A stretch of 64,000 bases of DNA from Osedax frankpressi. Taxonomy: Eukaryota > Annelida > Polychaeta > Sabellida > Siboglinidae. Both the position numbers and the translations under genes were made by a program. Numbering within the stretch: the stretch's first letter is position 1; every line of letters starts with the position of its first letter. The stretch covers positions 28,943,165 to 29,007,164 of the forward strand of contig OZ038316.1 in assembly GCA_964035775.1 (NCBI GenBank), in the 5' to 3' direction. Below, in pieces: positions 24,904 to 38,383 of the stretch. The notes below the pieces were generated by a model. That model did no database searches. It was not told the DNA's origin and worked only from the letters and a program-made list of their open reading frames with translations.

Positions 24904-25497
24904 NNNNNNNNNNNNNNNNNNNNNNNNNNNNNNNNNNNNNNNNNNNNNNNNNNNNNNNNNNNNNNNNNNNNNNNNNNNNNNNNNNNNNNNNNNNNNNNNN
25001 NNNNNNNNNNNNNNNNNNNNNNNNNNNNNNNNNNNNNNNNNNNNNNNNNNNNNNNNNNNNNNNNNNNNNNNNNNNNNNNNNNNNNNNNNNNNNNNNNNNN
25101 NNNCTCTCCCTCTCTCCCTCTCTCCCTCTCTCCCTCTCTCCCTCTCTCCCTCTCTCCCTCTCTCCCTCTCTCCCTCTCTCCCTCTCTCCCTCTCTCCCTC
25201 TCTCCCTCTCTCCCTCTCTCCCTCTCTCCCTCTCTCCCTCTCCCCCTCTCCCCCTCTCTCCCCCTCTCCCCCTCTCCCCCTCTCCCCCTCTCCCCCTCTC
25301 CCCCTCTCCCCCTCTCCCCCTCTCCCCCTCTATCCCTCTATCCCTCTATCCCTCCCTCCCTCCCTCCCTCCCTCCCTCCATCCATCCCTCCATCCCTCTC
25401 TCACTCTCTCACTCTCTCACTCTCTCACTCTCTCACTCTCTCACTCTCTCACTCTCTCACTCTCTCACTCTCTCACTCTCTCTCTCTCTCTCTCTCC
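24780..25497. repeat. Compound CT microsatellite interrupted by an assembly gap
   Basis: CT repeats lead into the gap; beyond it the units change in order: CTCTCC, then CCCCTCT, then ATCCCTCT and CTCC, then CTCTCTCA, then CT again. The pure-pyrimidine strand is the plus strand throughout. Confidence 0.97.
24904..25103. other. Assembly gap of exactly 200 N
   Basis: A round-numbered N run inside a microsatellite is a scaffolding placeholder, so the true length between flanks is unknown. All downstream spacing to upstream features depends on it. Confidence 0.98.
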
Positions 25498-27365
25498 ATG
25501 TTATGACCACTTATTGAGCAAGGTCACCGCATCTCAACTGCTCTCCGAATACCCATTTACTAACTTCTCTAGTACACATGTGCACACTATTGATACCTAT
25601 TATAATATACCATGTCTAAAGATAGTATCTATAGACTATAGTTTATCATTAATAGTGTACTATTTCGTATTAGAATACTAAACACAAGCCATATTAGTAA
25701 GCTAAGTTACATATTAATTGCTTATCCAACACGTACTTCAACACATTGTATTTATATTAGCATCGTTATTTTATAAATACGGTATTTGTACAGTGTACTG
25801 ACTTTAACATAGAACCAATCCATATTCTCGCACTACTGCACGGTGTGCATTGACCATCGTAAGACAGCACATATCCCACTACTACTATGCATACTTTACA
25901 GTAATAATTACGAGGTGGTGATAAAAGTTGGCCTCTAGAACTGCTATCTGCCTTAGGAATATTTATTTTGTCTTAATTTAATTTATTTGTTTGGTAGTCA
26001 TTGAAAACCTCTATATAGTACATTCGTTATTTGGAGGATGACTTTTACTAATATTGCAATGTAGCGTACTATACGCCGTTTCTTTCTAACATCAACAGGT
26101 GCCCATAACATCGCTGTCACTCAATCTTGTCACTCGATCCTCTGAATTATCCTCAAGTCTAGTCCCAATGATTATTTTTCGTCACTCGTGTTTTATTCCG
26201 AATCGCGTTCACTCACTATTTGCAATATTCTGGATGCATTTATGTATAAGCTGTGGCGCCATTTCTTAGTTACCAACTGCGCTTGAGCATCGGAGAGATA
26301 TAATACAATTGCATTGTCTTGTTACCCAGGTATTTATTATAACCAAACTTAGGCGATATATTATAATGAAATTAAATTCGCGTAGTTGTCTCATGTTATT
26401 TTAAAGCTTGTCATAGATGAACGATTAGAAGAACTTTCATAGAATTCATGAACACGGGAATTCAGCGAAATTGTGATGTCGTAATATAAGGCCAGCAATC
26501 ATAATCCTTCTATAAATAGAACTAATATATTACGTCATTGTCAGACAAGCTAGTTTACCGGCTAACACATTTTGCGATATTTCCAATATTCCCACTGTCG
26601 TTAACCACGCCCCCAACCTTCCTATAAGTTAATAAACACGCCCAACTCACTCTAACTCATATTTATCTAGAACACACATTATCTAGTATCTATATCTCGA
26701 ACTCTATATAATGTTTGTAAAAATATATACACTACCATTAATAACCACGCCCAAACGTTTCATTTCGTCATAAACAACGCCCATTGGGCGTCGCCCATTC
26801 CCACTCGTAACGTTAACCTTGCTCCCGACGTTTCCCTCGTCACTATCCACGCATCTAATGCTTGCGCCCGTTATATATTTCACGAATCACAAACAAACTT
26901 CTAGTTCTTTCAAATGCATCTTAACAACCGGATTATATGCTTTCCACTATATATTTACATACAATAATAGTTATCCATCGCTACGCCACAAAATATACAC
27001 CCATAGATTGTTATCTACTTACGATATGATCTCAGATACGCCCCCTGTCTATTCTGTTCACGCCCACTATCTCAGTTTACAAAACCTTACGTATGCTATA
27101 TATTCATTGCGAGTATCATTTGTCACCTCGGCAGTCTTACTCTTTACGGTAATCTTAGCTTAGACATATCTAAAGCCTCGTTACGGTATTCGTTTTCTTG
27201 TACCATATCGCTTGTACCTATATTTATTCTATATACTACACCATTAACTCATTCACCCGTACACGTAGGTTATGAACGCCGCAGTTCGTACGCTTTGAAT
27301 ACAATACCTCACCGAGCACAGCAACCGTACTATACCTCGCACCGCGCAACGCGCACCGCTCCGCG

Positions 27366-27832
27366 ATGGAACCCTTAAGAGACCACGGTAGTTTCGCCAA
27401 CATGCCCGAGTACGACGATATCGACGCTCACCACACCGACCGCTGGCAACACCACGCCATGAACCTCGTCAGCACCAAACCCGCCCATCGTAGGCGACAC
27501 CGAAGATCCAGGCCCGGCAACCTGGGCAACTCGGATAACAACGGACACGCCAAGGGTCGCAAAAACAGCGGCCAACACTTCAACCGGAGCGGGGGGTACG
27601 AACACTCCGCCGACTTGAATCACTCGTTAGACTTGAAGCCGGCGAAGACTGTGTCCTCCACCACGGAGGCTCCATCGCAACGCGTGCAGTTCATTCTAGG
27701 CCATACGGACGAAACCGGCTCCAACAACGCATCACCAGCCGAAAATTTCACCCGAGATGTATTCTGCGAAATGTACGAGCTCCGCGTGGTTGGGGAGAAC
27801 ACCAAAGACCGCATCTGGAAGGAGACTGCTAG
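27366..27832 (+). CDS. SLC4 exon 1: N-terminal cytoplasmic region
   Basis: The ATG lies in GCGATGG and has no better upstream alternative. The exon encodes a basic [11 protein letters not shown] run, as in electroneutral NBC proteins, then [25 protein letters not shown] and WKETAR. It ends AG|GTTTGT in phase 2; exon 2 supplies A to finish Arg. GC-rich. Confidence 0.88.
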
Positions 27833-29099
27833 GTTTGTAAACACGCCCCCATAACACGCCCATATAGAGTTCTGATATTCTACCTCATAACTCATTGTGT
27901 TCACTTGTATCTACTATTGTATTTCAGTATCGAAATTCAATATGCATATTCATTTTTAAGCTATACATTTAAACGAAACACATTCATTTACATTTAGCTT
28001 ACTATTTGTTTTACTAATTGAATGTAACAGTATAGCGTTACGTTCATACCTGTTAGTTGGTTGAGACTGCGATTATATTTATGGTAGATCCGTTGAAAGT
28101 TTCCCTTCATAGTTACGTGGACTTAAAATGCATAGCTCTAGTGCTCGTATCGTATATCTCCGATATCTGGAAACACTCCCACTACATTGCGTAACCTATG
28201 ATTGCATATCTTGTAGCGGTATTGCGTCATTGTGGCGGCTAATGTGAAACTAGTAGATATGTCGTAACGAATTCTAGCCCATCTACTCGATCAACTCTTT
28301 TCGTCGGTATTGTATTACTAATTAATACATCATTAATCATGTTTCCACATAATATATAGTTATGATTACTTTGTTATTTAATGCATTGTAAGATTAATAT
28401 TACTCTGCATAGTACCGATAACTACAGATTGAATCCAAACTAATATATTTACTCATCATATATATAGTGGAGCGTGCTCGTTTATAAGTCTATAGACGTA
28501 TATGTGAGTTTGTCTACAGTCGAAAGCCTCCAATTTGTTGTGATTATCTATTTATTATTAAATGCCATCGAAATAAACCATTTATGACCAAGGCTAACAA
28601 CGTTATATGAATGTGATGCCATACGATTAACTACTTCCGGTATTAACATATTACTCTACTACTACTACTACTACTGCTACTGCTACTGCTACTGCTACTG
28701 CTACTGCTACTGATACTACTACTACTACTGTTACTGTTACTGTTACTGCTACTGCTACTGCTACTGCTACTGCTACTGCTACTGCTACTGATACTACTAC
28801 TACTACTGTTACTGTTACTGCTACTGCTACGGCTACGGCTACGGCTACTGCTACTGCTACTGCTACTGCTACTGCTACTGCTACTGCTACTGCTACTGCT
28901 ACTGCTACTACTACTGTTACTGTTACTGTTACTGCTACTGCTACTGCTACTGCTACTGCTACTGCTACTGCTACTGCTACTGCTACTGCTACTGCTACTG
29001 CTACTGCTACTGCTACTGCTACTGCTACTGCTACTGCTACTGCTACTGCTACTGCTACTGCTACTGCTACGGCTACGGCTACTGCTACTGCTACTGCTA

Positions 29100-29134
<35 letters not shown>

Positions 29135-32100
29135 ACTATTTCTGCTGCTGGTACTTTTTCTGCTACTGGTACTGTCACTGTATCGGCTACTGCTGCTTCT
29201 ACTACAGCTAATACTAATAGTTATATGTTCAGATATTTTTCCTCCATCGTTATAGACAATAATTGTTATTATAGTAAAGGTCAAACTTATGAATATAGGA
29301 CAAAATACGAGAAAAGGACAACATGATCGATACTTAGTAAGTGGTCAGAGATAGTTAATAGAGGTCAATAAAGGTCATCATCTAGTCGAAAAGAGAATAT
29401 TGTAAGCATGGCCAGCAGTCGGTCATTGACATCTTATATAATCAATTCCAGCATAATCTCTAACTCAATTAATGCACTTTACACTCGTGTGTACTATGTT
29501 AGTAAATCGTATGATTTGTATAATAAGTATAGTGTACAATGTACCTTCTACATATATCATCTATGTATGTATATGGCATATGGAATTTATATAATATATA
29601 ATGTATATACTTGTATAAGATTCCCATTCACATTGTCATTAGTATGCATCTGTATTAGATTATATTATTGCAGATTATCTAACAATATTATTTAACACTG
29701 TGATTTATATACTTTGCAGTATATGTGAATTATACTGTGCAATATAGGATATTATACTTACATAGCAATTGGTAACCATGTTATAATGGTTTTAATATAG
29801 CATAATACTATGCCCCGCATATCTTGGAAATACGTATAGATAATACACATAGATAACAACTATAGATAATTCATATAGATTATACATATTCTTACGTAGC
29901 TACCTTTATATATCCAACCGAACAATCTCTATGGCGGCTGTAACGGGTTTTTGCTATTTCTCTAGCAGCACGTATGCTTTCATACACACGAGCGCATACA
30001 TACACCACCTACACCTACACCTACAGGCATGGCGGTTCACATCTTGCTTCCCTAATTACCACAGCTTTCTCTCTCACGCACCCACATACGAACCCACACA
30101 CGCAGACACACGCCGACACTACCGAGATTGTTCCTAGGGGAACATTACACTCGCATGCGGGTGTATTACGTACACACATGCATTTACGTAGTTCTATATC
30201 TCGTGCCCTCTCGCCCTTAGCCTACATTCTATTATTCCTATCCGTGCATTGCTTTCAATATACGCGGAGCTCACTGCACTCGTGTAAATGATATCTCTAA
30301 TTTATAAGTTCTTTAATTCTATTTTATTACTCAAGGGTGAATCTAAAGTGAATTCAATATTGCCGAATTAGGCTGCGAATTATTATATTCGCAACAATCG
30401 AGCTATTCAATTTAATCTGTTCAATTATTAGTATCCGTACAGTATCTGTACAATGCTTAGTTTACATTTACATATAAATATGAAATGAGCTTTACACAAT
30501 GTAATAATATCTGTATTGTTTCTACATGATTGACTCACATATTTAATACTAATGTGGAATTATTCATTATTTTTATAATTATTGGTCATATGACGTGAAT
30601 TTTTATCAGCGGTCACTACTTCACTCATTACCTCACTCACGGCCTAATTTATCTCACTCATTACCTCACTCACTGCTTCACTCATTTACTCACTCGCATC
30701 TTCACTCATTTTCTCACTCACAGCCTAGCTCATTGCTTACCTCAATTACTGCTTCACTCATTACCTCACTTACTTTCTCAATCATTTCCTCGCTCACTAC
30801 CAAACTTATCTCACTCATTACCTCACTCACTGCTTCACTCATTACCTTAATCACAGCTTCACTCATTTACTCACTCACAGCCTAGCGCATTGCTTATCTC
30901 AATTACTGCTTCACTTACTCACTCACTTTCTCACTCATTACCTCATTTACTTTCTCAATCATTTCCTCGCTCACTACCAAACTTATCTCACTCACTGCCT
31001 CACTTACATTCTCACTCACTTCCTCATCTGCTTCATTCGCTTCCTTACTCACTAACTCGTTTATTTCCTCATTCACTTCCTCACATTCCGCCTCACCGAA
31101 TGTAAACCCATCGTCCGGTACATATTATGTCTAGCTCCGTATGTCATTATGCAAACAATGGCGAAGCTTCCTAGTGTCATATCGTGTACTAATCAATATT
31201 CTATAGTAGACGTGCGTAGATCCATAGAGCATAGATCTACCGTCAACATCTAAACAGTTCGCTTGTACTCTACACATACGCACACAAATAAACACGTACA
31301 ACGTAGGTCCTCCCGTACACCGTTGTACACCGTTAGTACCCTGGCCAACATTTATATGTCGCCGCTCGTCGTCGGATCGATAACGATGTCACTCGTTTGC
31401 CTGCGTTTCTATGCGTTCATTTTACGGAGACGTGTAGCGAATAGGTAATCAAAGTCAATAATATTATGTAATACGATGTGTATAGATTCGGCGATTAGAT
31501 CGCAGCCGTTAATATCATACATTCTAATACTGTTACCACCACCGCCGCTACAACTTACCTATTATAATTTGAATTCATCATGTAATGAAATCAATATAGA
31601 CTATACTACCAGTAACTTTGTATACATATGGGTGTGTCGCAGCATTGGATAGCTTACGCAGCTGTGGTTACGTGTCAAACAGAGTTATGTAATAATTGTA
31701 TAAAATCCTTTCACGTGTTACAAAAATTGTGGTTAATATAAATGAAATCATACTATGCAAAATAAAAGAAATTTAGACAAAATTAAATTACCTAGATATT
31801 TTATCTGGTACTCATGTAACTAGATCATTTTATTATTTGTATAACATGTATTATTACATAAGTCACTAATTTGTACAATAGTTGGTCAAAAACAAACTAA
31901 TTGATTTTTACATATCCATACTGTCCATATTGTTATTGTTTATTCATCTTATGTTTACATCTCTTATCCACTTCGTAATATGAATTTAAAAATTAACTAT
32001 CACATAGGAATCATTTTAATTTTTCATAATGCTCACAACTGAGCATATTTGTTTTTACAAACATATATGATTTCCATGTGTTGTCTTAAATATTTTAATG

Positions 32101-35100
32101 ATAAAAACAGAATGTATCATAAGTGGAGATTTATGTAGGTATTTAGAAATACTACAATGTAAGAAATACTACATTCTTATTATACTCAATTTATATTCAT
32201 TTTAATTGCAATTATTCAGTATTATCTATTATATTATTAGATAATTCTTATTGAAATATTGCTAATAGTTACTCTATTCATATTTTATATTGTTATATTA
32301 TCCCAAGAATTCAGATGTAACTATTATGATAAATTCTTATATAATTATTTTAAATAAAAAATAAACATAATATATTTGTAATGGAAATAAAATATATTTT
32401 CACTTATATTTTATTTTCATTATTAACAAAACAACTCAAATTACTTCGAAGTTTTCTTGGTTATTTATAAATCTTAGTTATCACAGTTCTTATTCACCAA
32501 AAGTATATATACATATATGTAGTATACACATATTCTGAGTACTGCTATCAATGAAATGGAGTTTTAGTTGAAATAATTGACATATTATAACATGCATATA
32601 ACTAATATGTAATTGTAATATACATTTATATATTCATGATATGATATTATTCTAAATACAATTATAGATTGTGTGAATTCAAATTATTGAGTAAATTATA
32701 ACAAAATTTATACTGAATTTATATGAATATTACTTTAAATGTATAAAATATTACAAATGAGCATTAATATCTAAATGATTATATTATCAAATTACTATAG
32801 TACAAATTTGCTGTATACCAACATTATTAACTATTGATTTTCATAGAAAATATGAGTGCAGTCTTTATGATTGTTCAGTTTAAAAATGTCAATAGTTTAT
32901 AAACTCTACACTAATAATGTGAATACAAATAATAAATCGGATATATTTTTTCAACAGATCGAATAACATTAATATCAATATTACAAATTACGTTAAACTT
33001 TAAATAACAGTTTATATTATAATAAAATGATATGTTTAGTATTAATGTTGTTTCATTAACTCTTTGTTTATAATATGACTATGTGATAACTCTAACATCA
33101 TTTTTATTTTTCTTTTAACTTAATTTTATAATTAATTATTTATTACTTCATCTTTTATCATTACTTCATATTATCATTACATTAACACATTATATATCAA
33201 TTATGGCTCCTTCTTTTAAAAGAAGTAAAATTATGCTGGACCAAGAACATGCTTTATATATATATATATTCTATAATTATATTATATAATTTTCTAATCT
33301 GACATGTATTTGTAATTATATATATATATATGTTAATATTATTTATCTAGTATAATACATTATTATCTTATAAATATTTTATATATATATATATGAATAC
33401 AGTTTTTTAATTGTATATTTAATAAATAATGTAGAAAAAAAGTGTAATATCTATAATAACAATTCAATATTTAATAATTCACTTCATTTTATTGTAAATA
33501 AATATTTTTTGTAAATTTAAAATTTACAAAAAATATATTTTTATAATAATTCATTAAATTAAATTCATTCTTCAAGTATTATAAATAATATATTAATAGA
33601 TAATATTATTAATTTTTTAAAATATCAAATATGATTAAAGTTATAATTTTTCATGTTTTAAATCAGAAAATATTTTTACAAATAATGTTTAAATTTTTCT
33701 TTTGTATATTATAATTAAAATATTAATATTATAAATTCAATTAATATACAAAATTATGGCTATTTTGGTAGAGTTATATTTTCCATATTAAATACATGTA
33801 AAAATCTATTTATAGATGCACTGTATCGCATACCCTTAATACCTATAATATTTATTATATAGGAATATTAATAACAATATAAAAAAGATTATAATCCAAA
33901 GTATTTCAAATATATTTTGAAAATTACAACAAATTATTAAATTTTATTATGATTACCCATTAAAAAATTATGTTAATAAATAATGGCTGAAAATAATTAA
34001 GTAGATACTAATTTGAGAACATTTGAGAATTGGGAAATTTAAAGTTAATATATCATACTTTTATTGGAGTATTATAATCAATTGAAGAACATCTCCTATA
34101 TACCTTAAGTTTCACATGATCATTCGTATCAATGGTCGACTAGTCTCATTCACACATTATTTGAAAATATAGTAATAAAATAATGCTATTATTATTCTAT
34201 ATTACATAATGTTATAATCATAACATATAGTTCACTCGGGATCATAATGTGTTATATTATATATTATAAAATTTATATTTTTAACAAGATTTTCCACATT
34301 CATGTAAATTTATATTTACATTTATATTCTGAATTTATCAAGTTTTTATGTCAGTCTTTATACAGTTTTAATATAAATTAAATAAGTTATAGTTAAATAA
34401 GTTATATATTGTTTAACAATTATATAAAGACCTATAAGTAGAAGATTGTAGTGATTATGCTACTAATATTATTATTACTACAATATAGGTATATTATTTA
34501 TTATATGTAATATTCTATAATTTAAAACTTATTGTTTATACCAAATATAATGGATTGTAATGTATTTATAAAATGAATTCTTTAAACAATTATTTCCGAT
34601 ATTAATATTGTTTTTATTTAAAAAGTTCATATGCTATTATATTAAATTATCATATGTATATATTGGAAACTTGGTAAATATTATAACATTGACACACAGA
34701 TGGATCAAATTTGAAGAAGATGTGGAGGAGGGGGGTGAACGTTGGAGTAAGCCCCATGTCGCTACTCTTAGCCTTCACTCTCTGTTTGAATTACGTAAAG
34801 GTATCATGAGCGGTACTGTGATGCTAGATGTTGAAGCTACCTCATTAAAGCAACTAGTCGGTTAGTTGTTTTTACTATGTAACAATGCTGTTTTACTGAA
34901 CATGCTTTATAACAACTTTATAACAGCAATTTATTTTTATATGTATGTAATATCCTAAATTATCATGCCATAGGAAATGTATAGGAGCATATCTAATAGA
35001 ACCCATAACTAGCCCGATCAGAGCAGACTTATTAATTAAAATAACAAAACAAATGTTCAAAAACAAATCACTTTATATTCTAATGATGTACATTATGATG

Positions 35101-38100
35101 ACATAAAATGTATATAGTCATGAAATTGTAAGAAATTCATAAATGCTATCATTTCTAGTATGTGTGTAACTGTGTGAATGAAACTTGATTGATTATTTAT
35201 TATTATATTAATATAGGTATAGTAATAATAGGTGGAATTTAGGACTAACTTAACTGGAAACTACTGCTACTATTTTAAATATTATATAATTGTATATTTT
35301 AAAAATCAATAAATGTTTTTAAATCAATATATTTAATATATAATATGTAATAGTATATATTATATGCATAGTGTATTTAATTAGTCACCTATAGATTTTA
35401 ATATTTATTATTATAATATACATATGAATTAATTAGCATATGCATCTATTTGCTGGATATTCTCTGATAGTTTTAATTTCATATAATCTCATGTTTGAAT
35501 TAAATAGTCATACTTATTTGTTTACCTTGGATAATATTTCATTAACTTATTAAATTAATAACTTATAAATTGCATTAAAATATATTGATAGATCAAATTA
35601 TGTAGTTAGTATTAGTAACCTTGATTTAATTTATATTGTTAATTTATAATTGATATATATAAAAATATTGACCTACATGATTACCCTATCATGTATGCTA
35701 TATATATATGTTAGGTGAATATATAATTCATAAACAACATCTCGAAAATTATCCATCTCACTTTCACTTTTTTGATATTCTGATGGTTTCAGGTTTCATT
35801 TAAGTGACTTTATTTACTTTTATTTCTTTAAATTTTTGCGAATCTTACCGTGGTCTATCTATACACTTCTTACTGAATACTAATACATTTAGAACCTGTT
35901 CAAATTACTATACCGGTACAATTGTTTATTGTGCCATTTTAGGAGTTATCACCATAATGCACTAAACATCAGATAACCATAGATCAGACAATACTAATTA
36001 TTGGGAGTGTATATATTTCTTTACCAATTTTGTTTCCTATTTATGTATTAATTATAACCATATTCAGCTAACCCAGCAAGTTTTATAAGTACTTTCAAAA
36101 GTTATACATATTATAAGATAATATATAAGAAATTATGAAATACAAAAACAAAATAACCTAGAAGGCAATGTAACTAGTTATCAAATCATATTGGTGAGGA
36201 CACTAAATCACTTATATCAAATAAAAATTGACAAATTATTAAACAACTTGTAATCGCATGTTTTAACACTTCCTTAAACATATGTAAAAAAGTTCCGAAA
36301 TGTATAGGGAGGAATCTATAGTTAATTACTACTCTATGTATAAATAGCTTAATTTTAAATAATGTTGTCAGTCTTTATGATGATGGTAATCTATTCCAAA
36401 GAAAGGGATCAACTATGGAGAATGCATGAAATTGAATTACTTTCTAATTGCATAATTTGAGCTGACTCATGAGTAACCAGTAGGGTATATAGATAGTAAG
36501 GTGCATTGTGATGTAATACAGCACTTATAACTTTTTCTGTAGGGAATGATGTGATTTCTTGAATGACTACTATGGATGAAGATAATCCTAGTTGTCTTAT
36601 GTAATAGCTGTAGTCTATTTATCTAAAGTCGAGTACTATATAAAGTGCAGTTATCGTAGTCAAGATTGGGTCTACCAGTGTGGGGCTTAGTAGTTTCGAT
36701 ATGTCGGTTGTGATTGATTGTCATATATATTGCAGAATATATAATATATTAACTGACTTAGTAATATTACGAATTTGGGAATTAAAGGTCAAGTCATTGT
36801 CAAAGGTTAATCCGAAGTTGCATATTATTTCAATGCAGGGTATTCGCTTGTAATTTATACTAATATTTGGAATGTACTTTCCATGTTGGGGTCGTGAATG
36901 TTCATGGCTTCAGTCTTCAGATAGTTTATGATCAAGGAATTATTCAATTATTCATCCCTGCGCATTTAACTCAGATTTTGTCTGATTCAGAATTTTAAAT
37001 TTTCATGGGTTTTTATGTTATCAGCAATGTGTGATATTTAATGTTTTCATATTTTTTGAAGATAGCGAATAGAGATTAGATATGTTTAATAATATGGTGC
37101 CCAGTATGGACTCTTGGGAAACATTGTGGGTGGTTTATTGTGTTTTGAGATCTTAGGATTAATCAGTATACAGTAAAATCGATTTTTTAAATATGATTTT
37201 AGTCTTTTCTGTTTCCAAAGAAATTCTGTGTAGAGAAAATGAATTTTTAAATGTATTACATTCCAGATGCAATCAAAATAATTGTGATGTATGCATTCTA
37301 TAGTTTCTTTTATTTTTATTTATACTTCAAATATTACTTTATCAAATTATTTTAGAAAATTATTAAATTATATTGTTTACAACGAAATAAGATTATTATT
37401 ATTTTAACTATTATTAAATATTATATAATCACTTTAAAATATATATTCTGTAGAATAAAGTGGTTATATAAAGACTTGGAAAATACATGTGGTAGATATA
37501 GAAAAATAGTAATTTCCATTGTTACCATAAATTAGTGTTTGTCTAATTTATTCTAGATTTATTAAATATATCTAATATATTTGTATTACAAATAAATTCA
37601 TTACTTATTATACAACTAACAAATTAAATTTTAAATAATTATAGCTTGGTAAAAATATAACTAAGAATATATTTACATACATACATTTATATATAAATAC
37701 ATATAAATGTATGTATCTAAATATATTCTTGAACACATATGTTCAATATTCTATAATGTATTATTATAATTAAAATTATAATATATTATATTCAATTTTT
37801 ATATTTTTTATTAAATTATATTGATTTTTAGTCAAATTTCAATAACAAATGATATCTTTTTTTTATTAGTCATTAAAAAATTCTATTATAATATTGTGTG
37901 TATACATAATGCAAATTATACTATACTAACTAATATCATTACAATTATGACTATGAATATTGTTATATCATAGTATAACTTAAATATTATTTAACGTTAT
38001 TGGGTATTTTCCATTTGATGAAAATTCTATATTGATTTGCACACTGGTTTACCTTGTAACCTTGTAATATGCAGTATATTCCATTATGTTATACATAGTA

Positions 38101-38340
38101 TAGTAGACTCAGTATAGTATAGAAAACTAGGCTATATTCTCTGATTCAATCAAACTTATTTATTTCTCTGTCCATTATTTGTTGTGATTTCTGCTGCAGA
38201 TATCTCCGAGTACACCATTGTCTTTTAGTAACTCTATACTTTACTCAATAAATACATTTAGGTTTTATATATGCTCATACTCACAGACACACATATACGC
38301 ACATACATATGAACATACACTCACTCACTCACATACACAT

Positions 38341-38383
<43 letters not shown>

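Larger units (their letters stand above)
24541..27365. other. Upstream region of the SLC4 gene
   Basis: Base composition shifts to a higher GC content than the preceding 9 kb. Apart from the CT tract and gap it is non-repetitive. CACGCCC motifs recur (24597, 26605, 26637, 26745, 26776, 27059), and the last 90 bp before the start codon are GC-rich. An open frame of 114 codons at 26819-27163 has no recognisable domain and I do not call it a gene. Confidence 0.5.
27833..34699. other. SLC4 intron 1
   Basis: The first 3.8 kb continue the higher-GC composition of the promoter region and carry the hexamer array at 28655-29205 and the minisatellite at 30600-31090. From about 31700 the intron becomes extremely AT-rich, with a MITE (32301) and a dispersed repeat (33040-33840). 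No exon was found; an open frame at 31263-31448 is unsupported. Confidence 0.6.

Noticed and set aside
24755-25681. Long plus-strand frames rich in Leu-Ser and Ser-Pro.
   Set aside because: They translate the CT microsatellite and run through the N gap; no real protein.
26819-27163. 114-codon plus-strand frame upstream of SLC4 exon 1.
   Set aside because: No recognisable domain, no splice link to exon 1 in phase that improves homology, and the composition is that of the surrounding noncoding DNA.
28643-29284. Minus-strand poly-Ser and Ala-Val frames.
   Set aside because: Product of the TGCTAC hexamer array; no start, domain or splice evidence.
30595-31105. Plus-strand frames rich in Ser, Leu and His.
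   Set aside because: Translation of the TCACTCATTACC-like minisatellite.
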